Origin: JBHBQE01 sp041776485
Lineage (GTDB): Bacteria > Bacillota > Clostridia > Lachnospirales > Lachnospiraceae
Reading direction: 5' to 3'
Assembly: GCA_041776485.1 (NCBI GenBank)
Contig: JBHBQE010000018.1
Coordinates: 122,340 to 186,339, forward strand
Length of the DNA stretch: 64,000 nucleotides
The notes under the pieces were generated by a model. It saw only the letters and a list, made by a program, of their open reading frames with translations, was not told the DNA's origin and made no database searches. Both the position numbers and the translations under genes were made by a program. Shown here one piece after another: positions 45,122 through 54,168 of the stretch; within the stretch, counting starts at the first letter, position 1; every line of letters begins with the position of its first letter.

Positions 45122-45848
45122 GTACTACTTCCTCCTCTTGCATAATAGAACTAATATCCGTGATATTTTCTTTCATACATAAATACCTGTCTATACTACC
45201 ACGGTTCACATATTCTCTTACACTACTTCTAATATCTTTTTCCTCCTCATTATACCAAAAAGCATGGGTAAGAATATGTAAGCGGTCATATCTATTAGAG
45301 GATATTATTTCTTCTACAGGTTCTCTCCATCTTCTCCGAGAGTCTGATACATATTTAAACTCCTTAAAGAACACTTTACTATAACTATTAATCATACCGG
45401 GAATAATTAAATCCTCCTCCAACATACTTTTGCTCGGTCTATGCATAGATACTGTTTTCACCTCCGAGCCGACTGCCATTGATAATAATTGAGCTTCTCT
45501 CTTTATCATATTAGTTAATTCGTCTAATGCCACATTAGGGTACCTGACTTCATCAAAATGAATGCCTATATCGTGGCCAAGTTCTAATATTTTTTTTAAC
45601 ATTCTCCCATTATTAGCTGAAAATACATTATAAAAATCACTTGTCACCAGAACAAAATATGTGCTGGAAATTCCTTCTTCATTTTCTATTTTTGCCAGTT
45701 TAACCGCCTTATCTATATCATTATCAATGTCGTGTCTTAAAATGACACACCGTTCATACTCTTTCCATTTTAAATATGATGTTATTGCATAATTGTGGCT
45801 TTTTAATAAATCTATTAAATTTTTATAACTACTATAGGTAAAATTCAT
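45114..45848 (-). CDS. Polysaccharide deacetylase-like (NodB-fold) protein
   Basis: About 244 residues from the ATG at 45848, which has AAAGGA about 11 bases before it; a longer reading from 45920 adds 24 residues without a clear ribosome site. The segment CVILRHDIDNDIDKA carries the metal-binding Asp (RHDID form), with GHDIGIHFDEVRYP and the MHRPS motif supplying His. The fold is that of carbohydrate esterase 4, which removes N-acetyl groups. It may be inactive on cell-wall chitin-like polymers and instead act on the polysaccharide being made here. It lies between the flippase and an acyltransferase. Confidence 0.7.
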   Translation of the reverse strand: MNFTYSSYKNLIDLLKSHNYAITSYLKWKEYERCVILRHDIDNDIDKAVKLAKIENEEGISSTYFVLVTSDFYNVFSANNGRMLKKILELGHDIGIHFDEVRYPNVALDELTNMIKREAQLLSMAVGSEVKTVSMHRPSKSMLEEDLIIPGMINSYSKVFFKEFKYVSDSRRRWREPVEEIISSNRYDRLHILTHAFWYNEEEKDIRSSVREYVNRGSIDRYLCMKENITDISSIMQEEEVVHE

Positions 45849-45937
45849 ATCTTTATTTTTCCTTTCCTCTTTAATTACCACGCTCTCAATATCTACCATA
45901 AATTTAATTAAAGAATACATCTACATAGAATGTTTTA

Positions 45938-47164
45938 TTATTCTAAATTTCCAATAAATAAATGTCCCACCAAATATAACATTAATACTTTCACTATAGA
46001 ACTAATTAAAGCCACAACCGCAAATCCCCAAAGTCCCATTTCCCCCACAGCATATATCCCGCCAAATAAATATATAAAACAATACACTGCTTGAATAATT
46101 AGTTGCCAAAATGTAGGAGCAAATTTTAACACAGATGGTTGGGTCATATTACCAATAATATTAATAATTGCAGTAATATTAGCAATTATTAAATATATTT
46201 TAACTTTATCAAATACCGAAGCATACATTACTTCCACAAACAGCGGAGATACTGCTATGGAAATCAAGGAAAAAATGAAACCAATTATAAGAGTTGCAAT
46301 ATTAATTTTCCAAAACAAAGATTTACTCATATTAAATCCCTTTTGAGCATAATAGCTAAGTAAGACCCCGGCAAGTGGCATCATTACAATCCCTATACTT
46401 TTCCCGAAAACTGAAGCAACAGTATAATAACTAACTGCTGTTCCACCCAACAGCGGCAGTAATAAAAGCCTATCCAAATAAGTCAAAAGATTTGATGATA
46501 AAAAAGACAGAAGCAAGATAGCCTCCTTACTAATCATGCTGGTAAATAATGATGTTATTCTAATTGGCTCTCTTACTATATTAGTTGTAAAATAAATATA
46601 TACAAAAGCTGCCAGCTCGCCCAGTGCAAACGGAAATGGCCACAAACCCTCATTTTTAAATATCACAAAAATTATAAGCCCTAACAAATTGCCAATAGCC
46701 ACGCATACATTACTCAAAAGCACTCGTTTGTAATTTAAAATGATTCGATATTCTACACACCAATAAGACCTTAATAAACACAAAGCTGTAAAAATAGAAA
46801 TCCATATTATCGAAATATAATTTTGACAGTAGTGAATATTTAACAAAATAATAAAAAAAACAGTAGAAATCGATACCATTGACAAAAGAACTACAGGAAA
46901 ATCCCCAATCAGACTATCTTTTTCATATTTTGGTTGTAGTAATAGCCTTGCATTATTTAGACTGCCACCACAGGATACTGCAATAGTATTAGCAATACCC
47001 ATAATAGTCAGCATTTCACCATATCCATCAGAAGTCATATATCGAAGTAGCAAAGGATATAATATAAGTTGTGCAACTCCTGTAGCTATAATGGAAGCAA
47101 ATAAATTTAATCCAAAATCCTTTGATATACTAAATAATTTTGGTTTTAATAACTTACTAATCAA
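45938..47164 (-). CDS. wzx: Polysaccharide flippase (Wzx/MATE-like)
   Basis: A 408-residue membrane protein with about 12 helices, no signature residues beyond the family's general composition. Features such as NLFASIIATGVAQLILYPLL near the start and LLTYLDRLLLLPLLGGTAV in the middle match the Wzx/PST family, which moves lipid-linked repeat units across the membrane. It overlaps the start of the downstream glycosyltransferase-side gene by four bases (ATGA). It is the only candidate flippase in the locus. Confidence 0.85.
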   Translation of the reverse strand: MISKLLKPKLFSISKDFGLNLFASIIATGVAQLILYPLLLRYMTSDGYGEMLTIMGIANTIAVSCGGSLNNARLLLQPKYEKDSLIGDFPVVLLSMVSISTVFFIILLNIHYCQNYISIIWISIFTALCLLRSYWCVEYRIILNYKRVLLSNVCVAIGNLLGLIIFVIFKNEGLWPFPFALGELAAFVYIYFTTNIVREPIRITSLFTSMISKEAILLLSFLSSNLLTYLDRLLLLPLLGGTAVSYYTVASVFGKSIGIVMMPLAGVLLSYYAQKGFNMSKSLFWKINIATLIIGFIFSLISIAVSPLFVEVMYASVFDKVKIYLIIANITAIINIIGNMTQPSVLKFAPTFWQLIIQAVYCFIYLFGGIYAVGEMGLWGFAVVALISSIVKVLMLYLVGHLFIGNLE

Positions 47165-48297
47165 TATAAATATCTCTCTGCCAGCTTGGTATAATCTAAG
47201 ATTTCCTTCGCCCTTTCGTAGCCTCGCTTTTTATACTCAAGCATTGTTTCATAATCCGTTAGTTTTTCTATCTGCGTTTTTATCTGTTCGGTATTTTCTA
47301 CATACAGTACATCATCTTCATACATTACGGTATAGCTAATAACAGGATTAACAATTTCAGCACACCCACAGCACAACGCCACCTGAGAAGTTGCAGACGG
47401 GCTTCCCGGCTGACAGTATACATCCGCGGCATTTAACAAAGATATGATATCATCACCTGACTTCCAGCCCAAGAAAGAAATTCTTTCATTTTCATCTATT
47501 AACCTCGTTATCTCCTCTCTTGTTTCATCGGGCATTGCACCAAATATAAACATAAAAATATTGTCATTTTCAATTGAATTAAATGCTGAAAGCAGCTCAA
47601 CGGTTTTCTTTAATGCATCAAGCTTGCCTGAATGCATAAAAATAATGGCATTATCAGGAATATTATACTGCTCGGTCAGCCTTTTTCTATCCAACCCTTG
47701 TTCTTCTTCTGTTGTTATAATCCCCCCTAAAGGATAAAATTCCAGTTTATCATCAGGTATATTGTACATTTCCTTAAGATATATCTTAGAATATTCACCT
47801 ATGTATAATATTTTGTTTGCATATGGTAATGCTTTTTTTACAAAGTACCCATGTATATATTTATAAAACATTTTAGACAACCATGTTTTGGCTGTATTAC
47901 TAAAATCTTCATGTGAATCAATATAAAACAAGGTTTCCGGATGAGTCTTAACATATTCTGCCACATCCAACAGTTCATATCCGCAAACACCGTGATACAT
48001 TATAGAATCGGGGGAGAAGTCCTCTAAAATTCTTTTTAATGTTTTTACTTTCTGAATCTTTCGGCTAAAAAGAGAGAATAACACAAAATCATATTTTACT
48101 CTTATTAATTTCAATCCATTTTCTAAAATTTTAGTTCCTTCCGGGATATCAACCAAAACACCTTCTTCATACTTACTTGAATTGGTTACAAAAATCACAT
48201 CATGTCCTCTCTCGACATTTATATCAGGCAAATAGTTCTCTTGATATTTCATCCCTTCGGTGTAACTACTCACTAAACCAATATGAATTATTTTCAT
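47161..48297 (-). CDS. GT4 glycosyltransferase
   Basis: A 378-residue GT-B glycosyltransferase. The N-terminal half has GLVSSYTEGMKYQENYLPD and YHGVCGYELLDVAEYV; the C-terminal half has FMHSGKLDALKKTVELLSAF, the LGWKSGDDIISLLNAADVYCQPGSPSATSQVALCCGCAEIV segment (a variant of the EX7E region in which Glu is replaced) and the CCG loop. Its donor is unknown. It overlaps the flippase by four bases. The altered EX7E region makes activity or donor choice unusual. Confidence 0.75.
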   Translation of the reverse strand: MKIIHIGLVSSYTEGMKYQENYLPDINVERGHDVIFVTNSSKYEEGVLVDIPEGTKILENGLKLIRVKYDFVLFSLFSRKIQKVKTLKRILEDFSPDSIMYHGVCGYELLDVAEYVKTHPETLFYIDSHEDFSNTAKTWLSKMFYKYIHGYFVKKALPYANKILYIGEYSKIYLKEMYNIPDDKLEFYPLGGIITTEEEQGLDRKRLTEQYNIPDNAIIFMHSGKLDALKKTVELLSAFNSIENDNIFMFIFGAMPDETREEITRLIDENERISFLGWKSGDDIISLLNAADVYCQPGSPSATSQVALCCGCAEIVNPVISYTVMYEDDVLYVENTEQIKTQIEKLTDYETMLEYKKRGYERAKEILDYTKLAERYLY

Positions 48298-48380
48298 AAA
48301 ATTTTTCCCCTAGCACAATTTAATCATATCCAATGCCTGTATTACTTTATATAGATTAATCTCTATTTGGTTTTCATAGC

Positions 48381-49559
48381 TTATTTACCTATCATAATAA
48401 ATGTTAATTTTTTATTATCCATAATCTCAGCAAGCTTTAATATCCACTGTCCACCCTTTATCTCATCCATAATATTGGGGGCAACTGCAAGTATAATTTT
48501 ATTATCTTGCGGAATACCCAGTTTTATCCGAATATCTGAAGAATCTATTGGCTTAAAAATACTAGTATCTATCCCATTATGAATAACTCCAATATGTTTG
48601 TCCTTAAGAAATGACATTTTAACCCTATCCGCAAGCCATTGAGATGGTGTTACAATAGAAAAATCCCAATCTTGTAATAATTTTTTTTTCATGTCAAGCA
48701 TATGCTTTGTTTTATCAAACCAAATGCTTTGGGGATATTCTCTTACAGCAGGACAATTGCCACATGATTTCTCAAAATTTGTGCAGTCGTACGCATGCCC
48801 ACACTTTCCTGTATACATATACTCACAATGAAAGGTCCATACTACAGGTATATTTTTCTGTTTTATATAATTAATCAATTTATAAATATTAACAAAATAT
48901 GCGTGAAGCTCATGAATATGTATTATATCAGGTTTATATTTCTCTATATATCTTATTAGTCTATTAGTGGAAAACTCGGAAAAACAACCATTATATCCGG
49001 TTAATCTTGATAAAGCGGCATGTATGTATGTTTCAAAATCAATTCCAAACTTATATATATTATCTTCCTTTATAAGAGGTCCTCTTCCATAACAAATTGC
49101 CGCTTCCCCCCCATCACTCCTTATATTTTTGTATAAATCATATACAATTTTACCTGTAGAAGAATATTTACAATTCACATCAATCAAAAGTATTCTTTCT
49201 TTGGGGCCACATCTACTGTACTCTTCTATATATTTTCTCCCCATACTCTCCTTTGAATAAACTTTTATTGCTTTTTCAGATAAATCTGGAAAACTTTTTA
49301 AAAGAGTATCTTCTATTCTTTCTTTTAGACTATATAAATCTCCATATTGGACAAAATATTCTTCTGAATAAACTGATGTTTCTTTGGTTCCACCGGTATC
49401 AAACCCTACTACAGGTGTTCCACAACATTGGGCTTCTATACATGTAGTGGGAAAATTTTCTTTTTTACTACATATCACGAAAATATCTGCTAAAGAATAG
49501 TATTTAGATAGTAAATTTTGATCTGATATCTTCGGTAAAATTATTACATTTTTGTTCAT
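48381..49559 (-). CDS. Circularly permuted GT4 glycosyltransferase
   Basis: A 392-residue ORF made of GT4 parts in swapped order. Residues 1-117 are the C-terminal part of a GT4 enzyme: the LSKYYSLADIF strand-helix, the EX7E motif (E34, E42), then CCGTPVVGFDTGGTKET and a closing helix. Residues 118-121 are a short linker. Residues 122-392 are the N-terminal half: ERILLIDVNCKYSSTGKI (normally near a protein start), HIHELHAYFVNIYKL, VVWTFHCEYMYTGKCGH, a Cys-rich loop, PSQWLADRVKMSFL, and the ILAVAPNIMDEIKGG strand, ending LTFIMIGK. Joined end to start, the residues read as an unbroken GT4. The start has no clear ribosome site, so expression is uncertain. Confidence 0.8.
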   Translation of the reverse strand: MNKNVIILPKISDQNLLSKYYSLADIFVICSKKENFPTTCIEAQCCGTPVVGFDTGGTKETSVYSEEYFVQYGDLYSLKERIEDTLLKSFPDLSEKAIKVYSKESMGRKYIEEYSRCGPKERILLIDVNCKYSSTGKIVYDLYKNIRSDGGEAAICYGRGPLIKEDNIYKFGIDFETYIHAALSRLTGYNGCFSEFSTNRLIRYIEKYKPDIIHIHELHAYFVNIYKLINYIKQKNIPVVWTFHCEYMYTGKCGHAYDCTNFEKSCGNCPAVREYPQSIWFDKTKHMLDMKKKLLQDWDFSIVTPSQWLADRVKMSFLKDKHIGVIHNGIDTSIFKPIDSSDIRIKLGIPQDNKIILAVAPNIMDEIKGGQWILKLAEIMDNKKLTFIMIGK

Positions 49560-49628
49560 TATTAATCTATATCTATAAAATTAACTTAGGTACTTTACCA
49601 TGTCGTACAATGATAGTATTATTCCATT

Positions 49629-50573
49629 TTATTTATGTGTGTCAAAATTAATCCGCTCTTCCTCAATAACTAAAGGCCTCTTCATAATCCTTGTATTTAT
49701 GCTTAAAATGTACTCTCCTACTAAGCCTAAAAATACAAGCTGTACTGCACCAAGGAAGAACATTCCCAAAAGAATAGGCGCTGTGCCTGCAACAAACCTG
49801 TCCCAAAAAACAAATTTCAAGATAAGATAAATAATTCCTATTATCACACATAAGAATGCAATTCCAAATCCAACAAAGGTAGCTGCTCTAAGCCCCACTT
49901 TAGTATATGATGTAAAACTCAACATAGCCGCATCATATAGTGTATTAAAATTATTATGTGTCTTGCCACCCCTGCGTTGTTGTTGTGTATAAGGAATTAT
50001 TTTAATCTTATATCCAAGTTCAGCCACTATACCTCTTAGAAACGGTGTGGGATCATCAAGGCTTCTAAGTACATCAATAAATGATTTATCATACAGTCCA
50101 AATCCGGTAAAATGCTCTATCTGCTCAACATTTGAAAACTTCTTGATTACCTTGTAGTAGCAAGAGCGAATCCAATACATAAATTTGTTCTCTTCGCTAT
50201 GTTTCTTTTGCATTATGACAAGTTTACTTCCATTTTCCCACTCACTGACCATATCTGGGATTAACTCTACAGGATCTTGAAAATCACAGCATAATAACAC
50301 TGTGCAATCTCCAGATGACTGAAGCATTCCATAATATGGAGAATTAAACTGTCCAAAATTTTTTGCGTTAAATATTACTTTTATATTAATATTTTTCTCA
50401 CATATATCACGCAATAACACTCTTGTACTGTCATTAGAATCATTTTCTATAAAAATAATTTCATATTGATAATCCTTCAGTTTATCCTGAAAAAGTCCAA
50501 CAACTGCTTCGCTCATTGGAACAACATTTTCTTCCTCGTTAAAACAAGGGATAACAATGCTTATTGTTTTCAC
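49629..50573 (-). CDS. GT2 polyprenyl-phosphate glycosyltransferase (GtrB/CsbB-like)
   Basis: A 314-residue inverting transferase that links a sugar to undecaprenyl phosphate on the inner face of the membrane. The N-terminal GT-A domain has VIPCFNEEENV, the metal-binding region CCDFQDPVELI, and TGFGLYDKSF; the C-terminus has two membrane helices (about 235-290). A QQQRRGGKTHNNF segment precedes them, typical of DPM1-like enzymes that lack a fused N-terminal part. It probably provides the lipid-linked sugar for a GtrII-like transferase (57102) in this locus. It overlaps the downstream SDR gene by four bases. Confidence 0.83.
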   Translation of the reverse strand: MKTISIVIPCFNEEENVVPMSEAVVGLFQDKLKDYQYEIIFIENDSNDSTRVLLRDICEKNINIKVIFNAKNFGQFNSPYYGMLQSSGDCTVLLCCDFQDPVELIPDMVSEWENGSKLVIMQKKHSEENKFMYWIRSCYYKVIKKFSNVEQIEHFTGFGLYDKSFIDVLRSLDDPTPFLRGIVAELGYKIKIIPYTQQQRRGGKTHNNFNTLYDAAMLSFTSYTKVGLRAATFVGFGIAFLCVIIGIIYLILKFVFWDRFVAGTAPILLGMFFLGAVQLVFLGLVGEYILSINTRIMKRPLVIEEERINFDTHK

Positions 50574-51460
50574 AGAGACCTCCTTATCATCTTCACCCCT
50601 TGTCCAAAAGATGTCTTAGGATACCATCCTGTACCTAACAGTTTAGATATATCTGCCACTATACTGACCATCCCGGTTTTTGGATATGGTATGGCACCAA
50701 AATCCAGCCTAGACTTACTCCCTAAAACTTCTTTCATTTCTATAATGTAATCTTTAAGCTGTCTCACGTCACCACTGGCAAAATTATATGCTCCGGATTC
50801 CACATCATTCTTTAGCAGCGAAATAATACCCTCTACAGCATCATTAATGTAAAGAAAATCCCACATCTGTACACCTTCTGTTAGACTACAGGTTTCATTC
50901 TTCAACATTTTTTTCATAATGTCAATAATCATTGTCCCTTTAAAATCTCCAGGACCGTACAAACTAAAAAATCTTGGTTCAATTAATTTTAAGTCGTTTC
51001 CCCTACAAAAGTCTTTTGCTTCATTAAAAAGCTTCAATTTGAATTTTCCGTACTCTGTATTAGGCTTATGTATTGAAGTTTCCTTAATACACCCTTCTAC
51101 TATGCCATATTCCGCCTGGCTTCCTGCTGTCATAACTATACTACATCTTCTATTTTTAAATGACCTGATTGCATCCATAGTGTATTTGTAGCTTCGCCTT
51201 TGAAGATCTGAGTTCATCCTATCCTCACCTCTAGTACCCAGCCAAGCAAGATTTATTAATAAATCTATATCTTTAACCATCGAACCGATATGGGAATAAT
51301 CTTCCATGTTCAATTCAATAATTTGTGAATAACTGTCTTTATCTAAATTGATATTTTCCCTATTACGAACCACTGCAATACATTCATACCCTATATTCGA
51401 TAATCCTTTTATTAAATTTCTCCCTATAAAGCTATTAGCGCCTGTAATAACCGCTCTCAT
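50570..51460 (-). CDS. NAD(P)-dependent sugar epimerase/reductase (SDR)
   Basis: A 296-residue extended SDR. The TGANSFIGRNLIKG loop, TAGSQAEYG, the YGKFKLKLFNEAK active-site helix with the YxxxK pattern (Y-G-K-F-K), and PRFFSLYGPGD agree with reductases/epimerases acting on nucleotide sugars. Distant likeness to CDP-4-keto-6-deoxy-hexose reductases (RfbJ group) is suggested by the MWDFLYINDAVEG segment and the LDFGAIPYP strand. It lies directly after the two-subunit transketolase and overlaps it by four bases, so it probably acts on the product of that enzyme. Confidence 0.72.
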   Translation of the reverse strand: MRAVITGANSFIGRNLIKGLSNIGYECIAVVRNRENINLDKDSYSQIIELNMEDYSHIGSMVKDIDLLINLAWLGTRGEDRMNSDLQRRSYKYTMDAIRSFKNRRCSIVMTAGSQAEYGIVEGCIKETSIHKPNTEYGKFKLKLFNEAKDFCRGNDLKLIEPRFFSLYGPGDFKGTMIIDIMKKMLKNETCSLTEGVQMWDFLYINDAVEGIISLLKNDVESGAYNFASGDVRQLKDYIIEMKEVLGSKSRLDFGAIPYPKTGMVSIVADISKLLGTGWYPKTSFGQGVKMIRRSL

Positions 51461-52392
51461 AAAACTACTAAACTCTCTAAAATCTTTTTCACAATGGAAT
51501 CGCTGTCTATTTTATAATTTTTCCTAAGATATTCACTTGTGCCAATAGCGCTAGAAAATTCATCATTTAAACCCATCCTCAACAGAGGGGCATGTTTGTG
51601 CATTGAGCTGAGTACCTCTGCTACAACACCGCCAAGGCCACACATCACATTATGCTCCTCAACCGTAACGATAATCTCCGATGTCTTACCCAGCTGCAAT
51701 ATACCTTCATAATCTATAGGTTTAATTGTAGGACAGGAGAAAACTCGAGCTTTTATCGAATATTTTAAAAGATTTTGTGCGGCATTTATGGCTTCATCAA
51801 GAATTGTTCCGGTTGTTATTATTGTAGCATCATACCTTTTTTCATTATATTCATCAAATGGAACAAGCTTAGATATCTCTCCATTGATTTCACCAGTATG
51901 TATTACAGCATCTGATCCTCTGGCAAGCCTAATGTAGGTTGGAGAGGTACAGCCTATTGCCTCGTCTAAAGCTGGCACCGCCTCATAATAATCTGCAGGA
52001 GCATACACCCTCATATTGGGGAGAGCCCTTAACATTCCCAACTCTTCCGTAGTATGATGAGTCACGCCTAATGTGCCATATGAAAACCCACCGCCCACTG
52101 AAAGAATATTAACATTTGCCCCGTGATAACAAACATTATTTCTAATCTGCTCCATACATCTTAATGTTGGAAAATTTCCAATTGAATAAACAAATACAAT
52201 ATCTCCTTCAAGAGCCATCCCTGCAGCTACTGACATCATATTTTGCTCAGCTATCCCACAATTAACAAATCTGTCAGGAAATTCTTCGGCAAATTTCTCA
52301 ACAACATTAAAACCCAAGTCACCCACAACCAATACAATTCTATCATTTAACCTTGCTTTTTCAACTAACCGGTCGATTACATGAGTTCTCAT
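51457..52392 (-). CDS. Transketolase-like protein, C-terminal subunit
   Basis: A 311-residue protein equal to the pyrimidine-binding and C-terminal domains of transketolase. GIAEQNMMSVAAGMALEGD holds the conserved glutamate that activates thiamine diphosphate; GFSYGTLGVTHHTTEELGML, YIRLARGSD and VEEHNVMCGLGG match the rest. With the N-terminal subunit (52395) it forms a thiamine-dependent enzyme that moves a two-carbon unit. A role in the pentose phosphate pathway is less likely here than sugar-branch formation, because all neighbours are nucleotide-sugar genes. Confidence 0.88.
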   Translation of the reverse strand: MRTHVIDRLVEKARLNDRIVLVVGDLGFNVVEKFAEEFPDRFVNCGIAEQNMMSVAAGMALEGDIVFVYSIGNFPTLRCMEQIRNNVCYHGANVNILSVGGGFSYGTLGVTHHTTEELGMLRALPNMRVYAPADYYEAVPALDEAIGCTSPTYIRLARGSDAVIHTGEINGEISKLVPFDEYNEKRYDATIITTGTILDEAINAAQNLLKYSIKARVFSCPTIKPIDYEGILQLGKTSEIIVTVEEHNVMCGLGGVVAEVLSSMHKHAPLLRMGLNDEFSSAIGTSEYLRKNYKIDSDSIVKKILESLVVL

Positions 52393-52394
52393 AT

Positions 52395-53228
52395 TTAATT
52401 AAGCCCTTTCAGTTCCCCTATCGCTTTTTCATAAAATTCACCCTGTGGATCTCGGTAATGCCACAACAGTTCACTTTCCATAAATGAAATGCCTTTACCC
52501 TTCACAGTATTTGCAATTACTACAACAGGTTTCCCTTCACAGCTTGTCGAAAACGCTTTACGCAGCATTTCATGATTATGCCCATCCGGCACATCTACTA
52601 CATGCCACCCAAAATCATTCCAACGCTCTCCTAGTGGCTCCATGTTAATAATATCTTTACAGAATCCCATGGCCTGCATATTATTTTTATCAATTATTAC
52701 CATGAAATTATCTAATTTCTGTTGTGCTGCAAAGGCTGCCATTTCCCATACGCTTCCCTCGTTGCACTCTCCATCTCCTATAACAGTAAATACATTATAT
52801 CGTCTATTTCTTCTCTTTGCGTGGAGCGCCATACCACAAGCCACACAACAACCCTGTCCCAAGCTTCCCGTAGAAATTTCAACCCCCGGAACATAATTAT
52901 GGGATATATGGCAGGAAAATACTCCCCCATCATCTCCATAAGTATTAAGCTCATCTACAGGGAAAAATCCACTCTCAGCTAAAGCTGCATATAATGCAAC
53001 TCCAGCGTGTCCCTTACTTAAAATGAATCTATCCCTACCATCCATTTTGGGTTCATCTTTTGATATATTCAAAATATCCGCGTACAAAACAGCAATAATA
53101 TCCGTCACAGATAAAATTCCGCCAATATGTGATGCATGTGCATGACTAACCATATTAACTCCATGCAATCTTATTCTGCTTGCTAATTCTAAGCTCCTCA
53201 AAACATTCTCCTTTGTCAGGTACCACAT
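52395..53228 (-). CDS. Transketolase-like protein, N-terminal (TPP-binding) subunit
   Basis: A 277-residue protein with the diphosphate-binding domain of transketolase: AHASHIGGILSVTDI, DRFILSKGHAGVALYA, STGSLGQGCCVACGMAL, and the cofactor motif GDGECNEGSVWEM with KNNMQ at the expected distance. The ATG at 53228 lacks a ribosome site; a TTG at 53201 has AAGGAG six bases before it and would give 268 residues, close to the usual N-terminal length of archaeal split transketolases. It is followed after two bases by the C-terminal subunit. Confidence 0.88.
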   Translation of the reverse strand: MWYLTKENVLRSLELASRIRLHGVNMVSHAHASHIGGILSVTDIIAVLYADILNISKDEPKMDGRDRFILSKGHAGVALYAALAESGFFPVDELNTYGDDGGVFSCHISHNYVPGVEISTGSLGQGCCVACGMALHAKRRNRRYNVFTVIGDGECNEGSVWEMAAFAAQQKLDNFMVIIDKNNMQAMGFCKDIINMEPLGERWNDFGWHVVDVPDGHNHEMLRKAFSTSCEGKPVVVIANTVKGKGISFMESELLWHYRDPQGEFYEKAIGELKGLN

Positions 53229-53232
53229 AACA

Positions 53233-54156
53233 TTAAAGATATTGAGTAATTTCTTTTATTCTGTCCTCTGCAGTAAACTTATTCTTTAAAAATTCGCCAT
53301 TATAGACTGACATGGCTTCCTTTATAATCAAAATCATAACAGCTATAGAAATATTTAATTTTATCTCCTCATGCGATGAACCAAAGATTTCTTCATTGTA
53401 ATACTTTCTGTGATTAAAAAAAGTCAACCAATACAAATAATCATAATTAGGAATACCTAAAAAAACATCTTCCCAATCAATTACTATCAATTTCCCTGAT
53501 TCATTTTGTAAAATATTAGCATCTCCGTAATCACCATGACACAACTTCTTCGGTAAACTGCTAAGTTTATCTTCAAGATACATAAACAAATCCAATGTTT
53601 TCGGCACAACAGACTTAATTAGCCCCTTCTCTTTCAAGAAAGCAACTTCTTCTTTTGCAACACGGAGAATGTCTTCTATACCATATAAATTACTAACAAA
53701 AGAAATGTTCCCAATGGATTGAAGCGCTTCTTCTATTAACAGCTTTGCCAATAGAGGATTTATGACAATTTGACACTTATTTAGAAGTGTCATCTCTATC
53801 ATACCTAAATTATCATCTATGTCATAAAAGGATACCTGAATATCTTTGTACGCTTCCTTATATATGCAGTATTGCATATATAAATTTTTTTTACTATCTA
53901 ATCCCGGCAGATTGATTTTAAGGAATCTTTTATCAAGCACTCCAGAACTAATAAAGGAAAAGGAATTCCTTCCTAATTCGATTCCATCCACATCAAATGC
54001 ACTTTTTATTGTATAATCAGAATCCTTACCTATTTCCACAAAAAAGGACTCTATCTTTGTAAGAATTTTCTCCCTTTGTTCCTCATCTGCTTGAACAGAT
54101 GGAACTACAATACCTTCTTTGTAAAATTCCTTAAATATCTTTAACTTTTTCAGCAA
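53233..54156 (-). CDS. Aminoglycoside-phosphotransferase-fold protein (small-molecule kinase-like)
   Basis: A 307-residue protein of the APH/choline kinase fold. The catalytic loop appears as LCHGDYGDANILQ and the magnesium-binding segment as VIDWEDVFLGIPNYD, both complete. The N-terminal half is divergent from resistance kinases. In this operon it may phosphorylate a sugar or glycerol-like compound at an early step; antibiotic resistance is not supported. It begins twelve bases after the sulfotransferase gene ends and is followed closely by the transketolase N-terminal subunit. Confidence 0.75.
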   Translation of the reverse strand: MLKKLKIFKEFYKEGIVVPSVQADEEQREKILTKIESFFVEIGKDSDYTIKSAFDVDGIELGRNSFSFISSGVLDKRFLKINLPGLDSKKNLYMQYCIYKEAYKDIQVSFYDIDDNLGMIEMTLLNKCQIVINPLLAKLLIEEALQSIGNISFVSNLYGIEDILRVAKEEVAFLKEKGLIKSVVPKTLDLFMYLEDKLSSLPKKLCHGDYGDANILQNESGKLIVIDWEDVFLGIPNYDYLYWLTFFNHRKYYNEEIFGSSHEEIKLNISIAVMILIIKEAMSVYNGEFLKNKFTAEDRIKEITQYL

Positions 54157-54168
54157 GCTAATTCACCA

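Noticed and set aside
45849..45920. Longer start for the deacetylase-like protein
   Set aside because: The extra 24 residues lack a ribosome site and are not part of the visible fold.
53233..54156. Antibiotic kinase (aminoglycoside resistance)
   Set aside because: Only the general kinase fold is shared, the N-terminal half differs, and the setting is polysaccharide synthesis.
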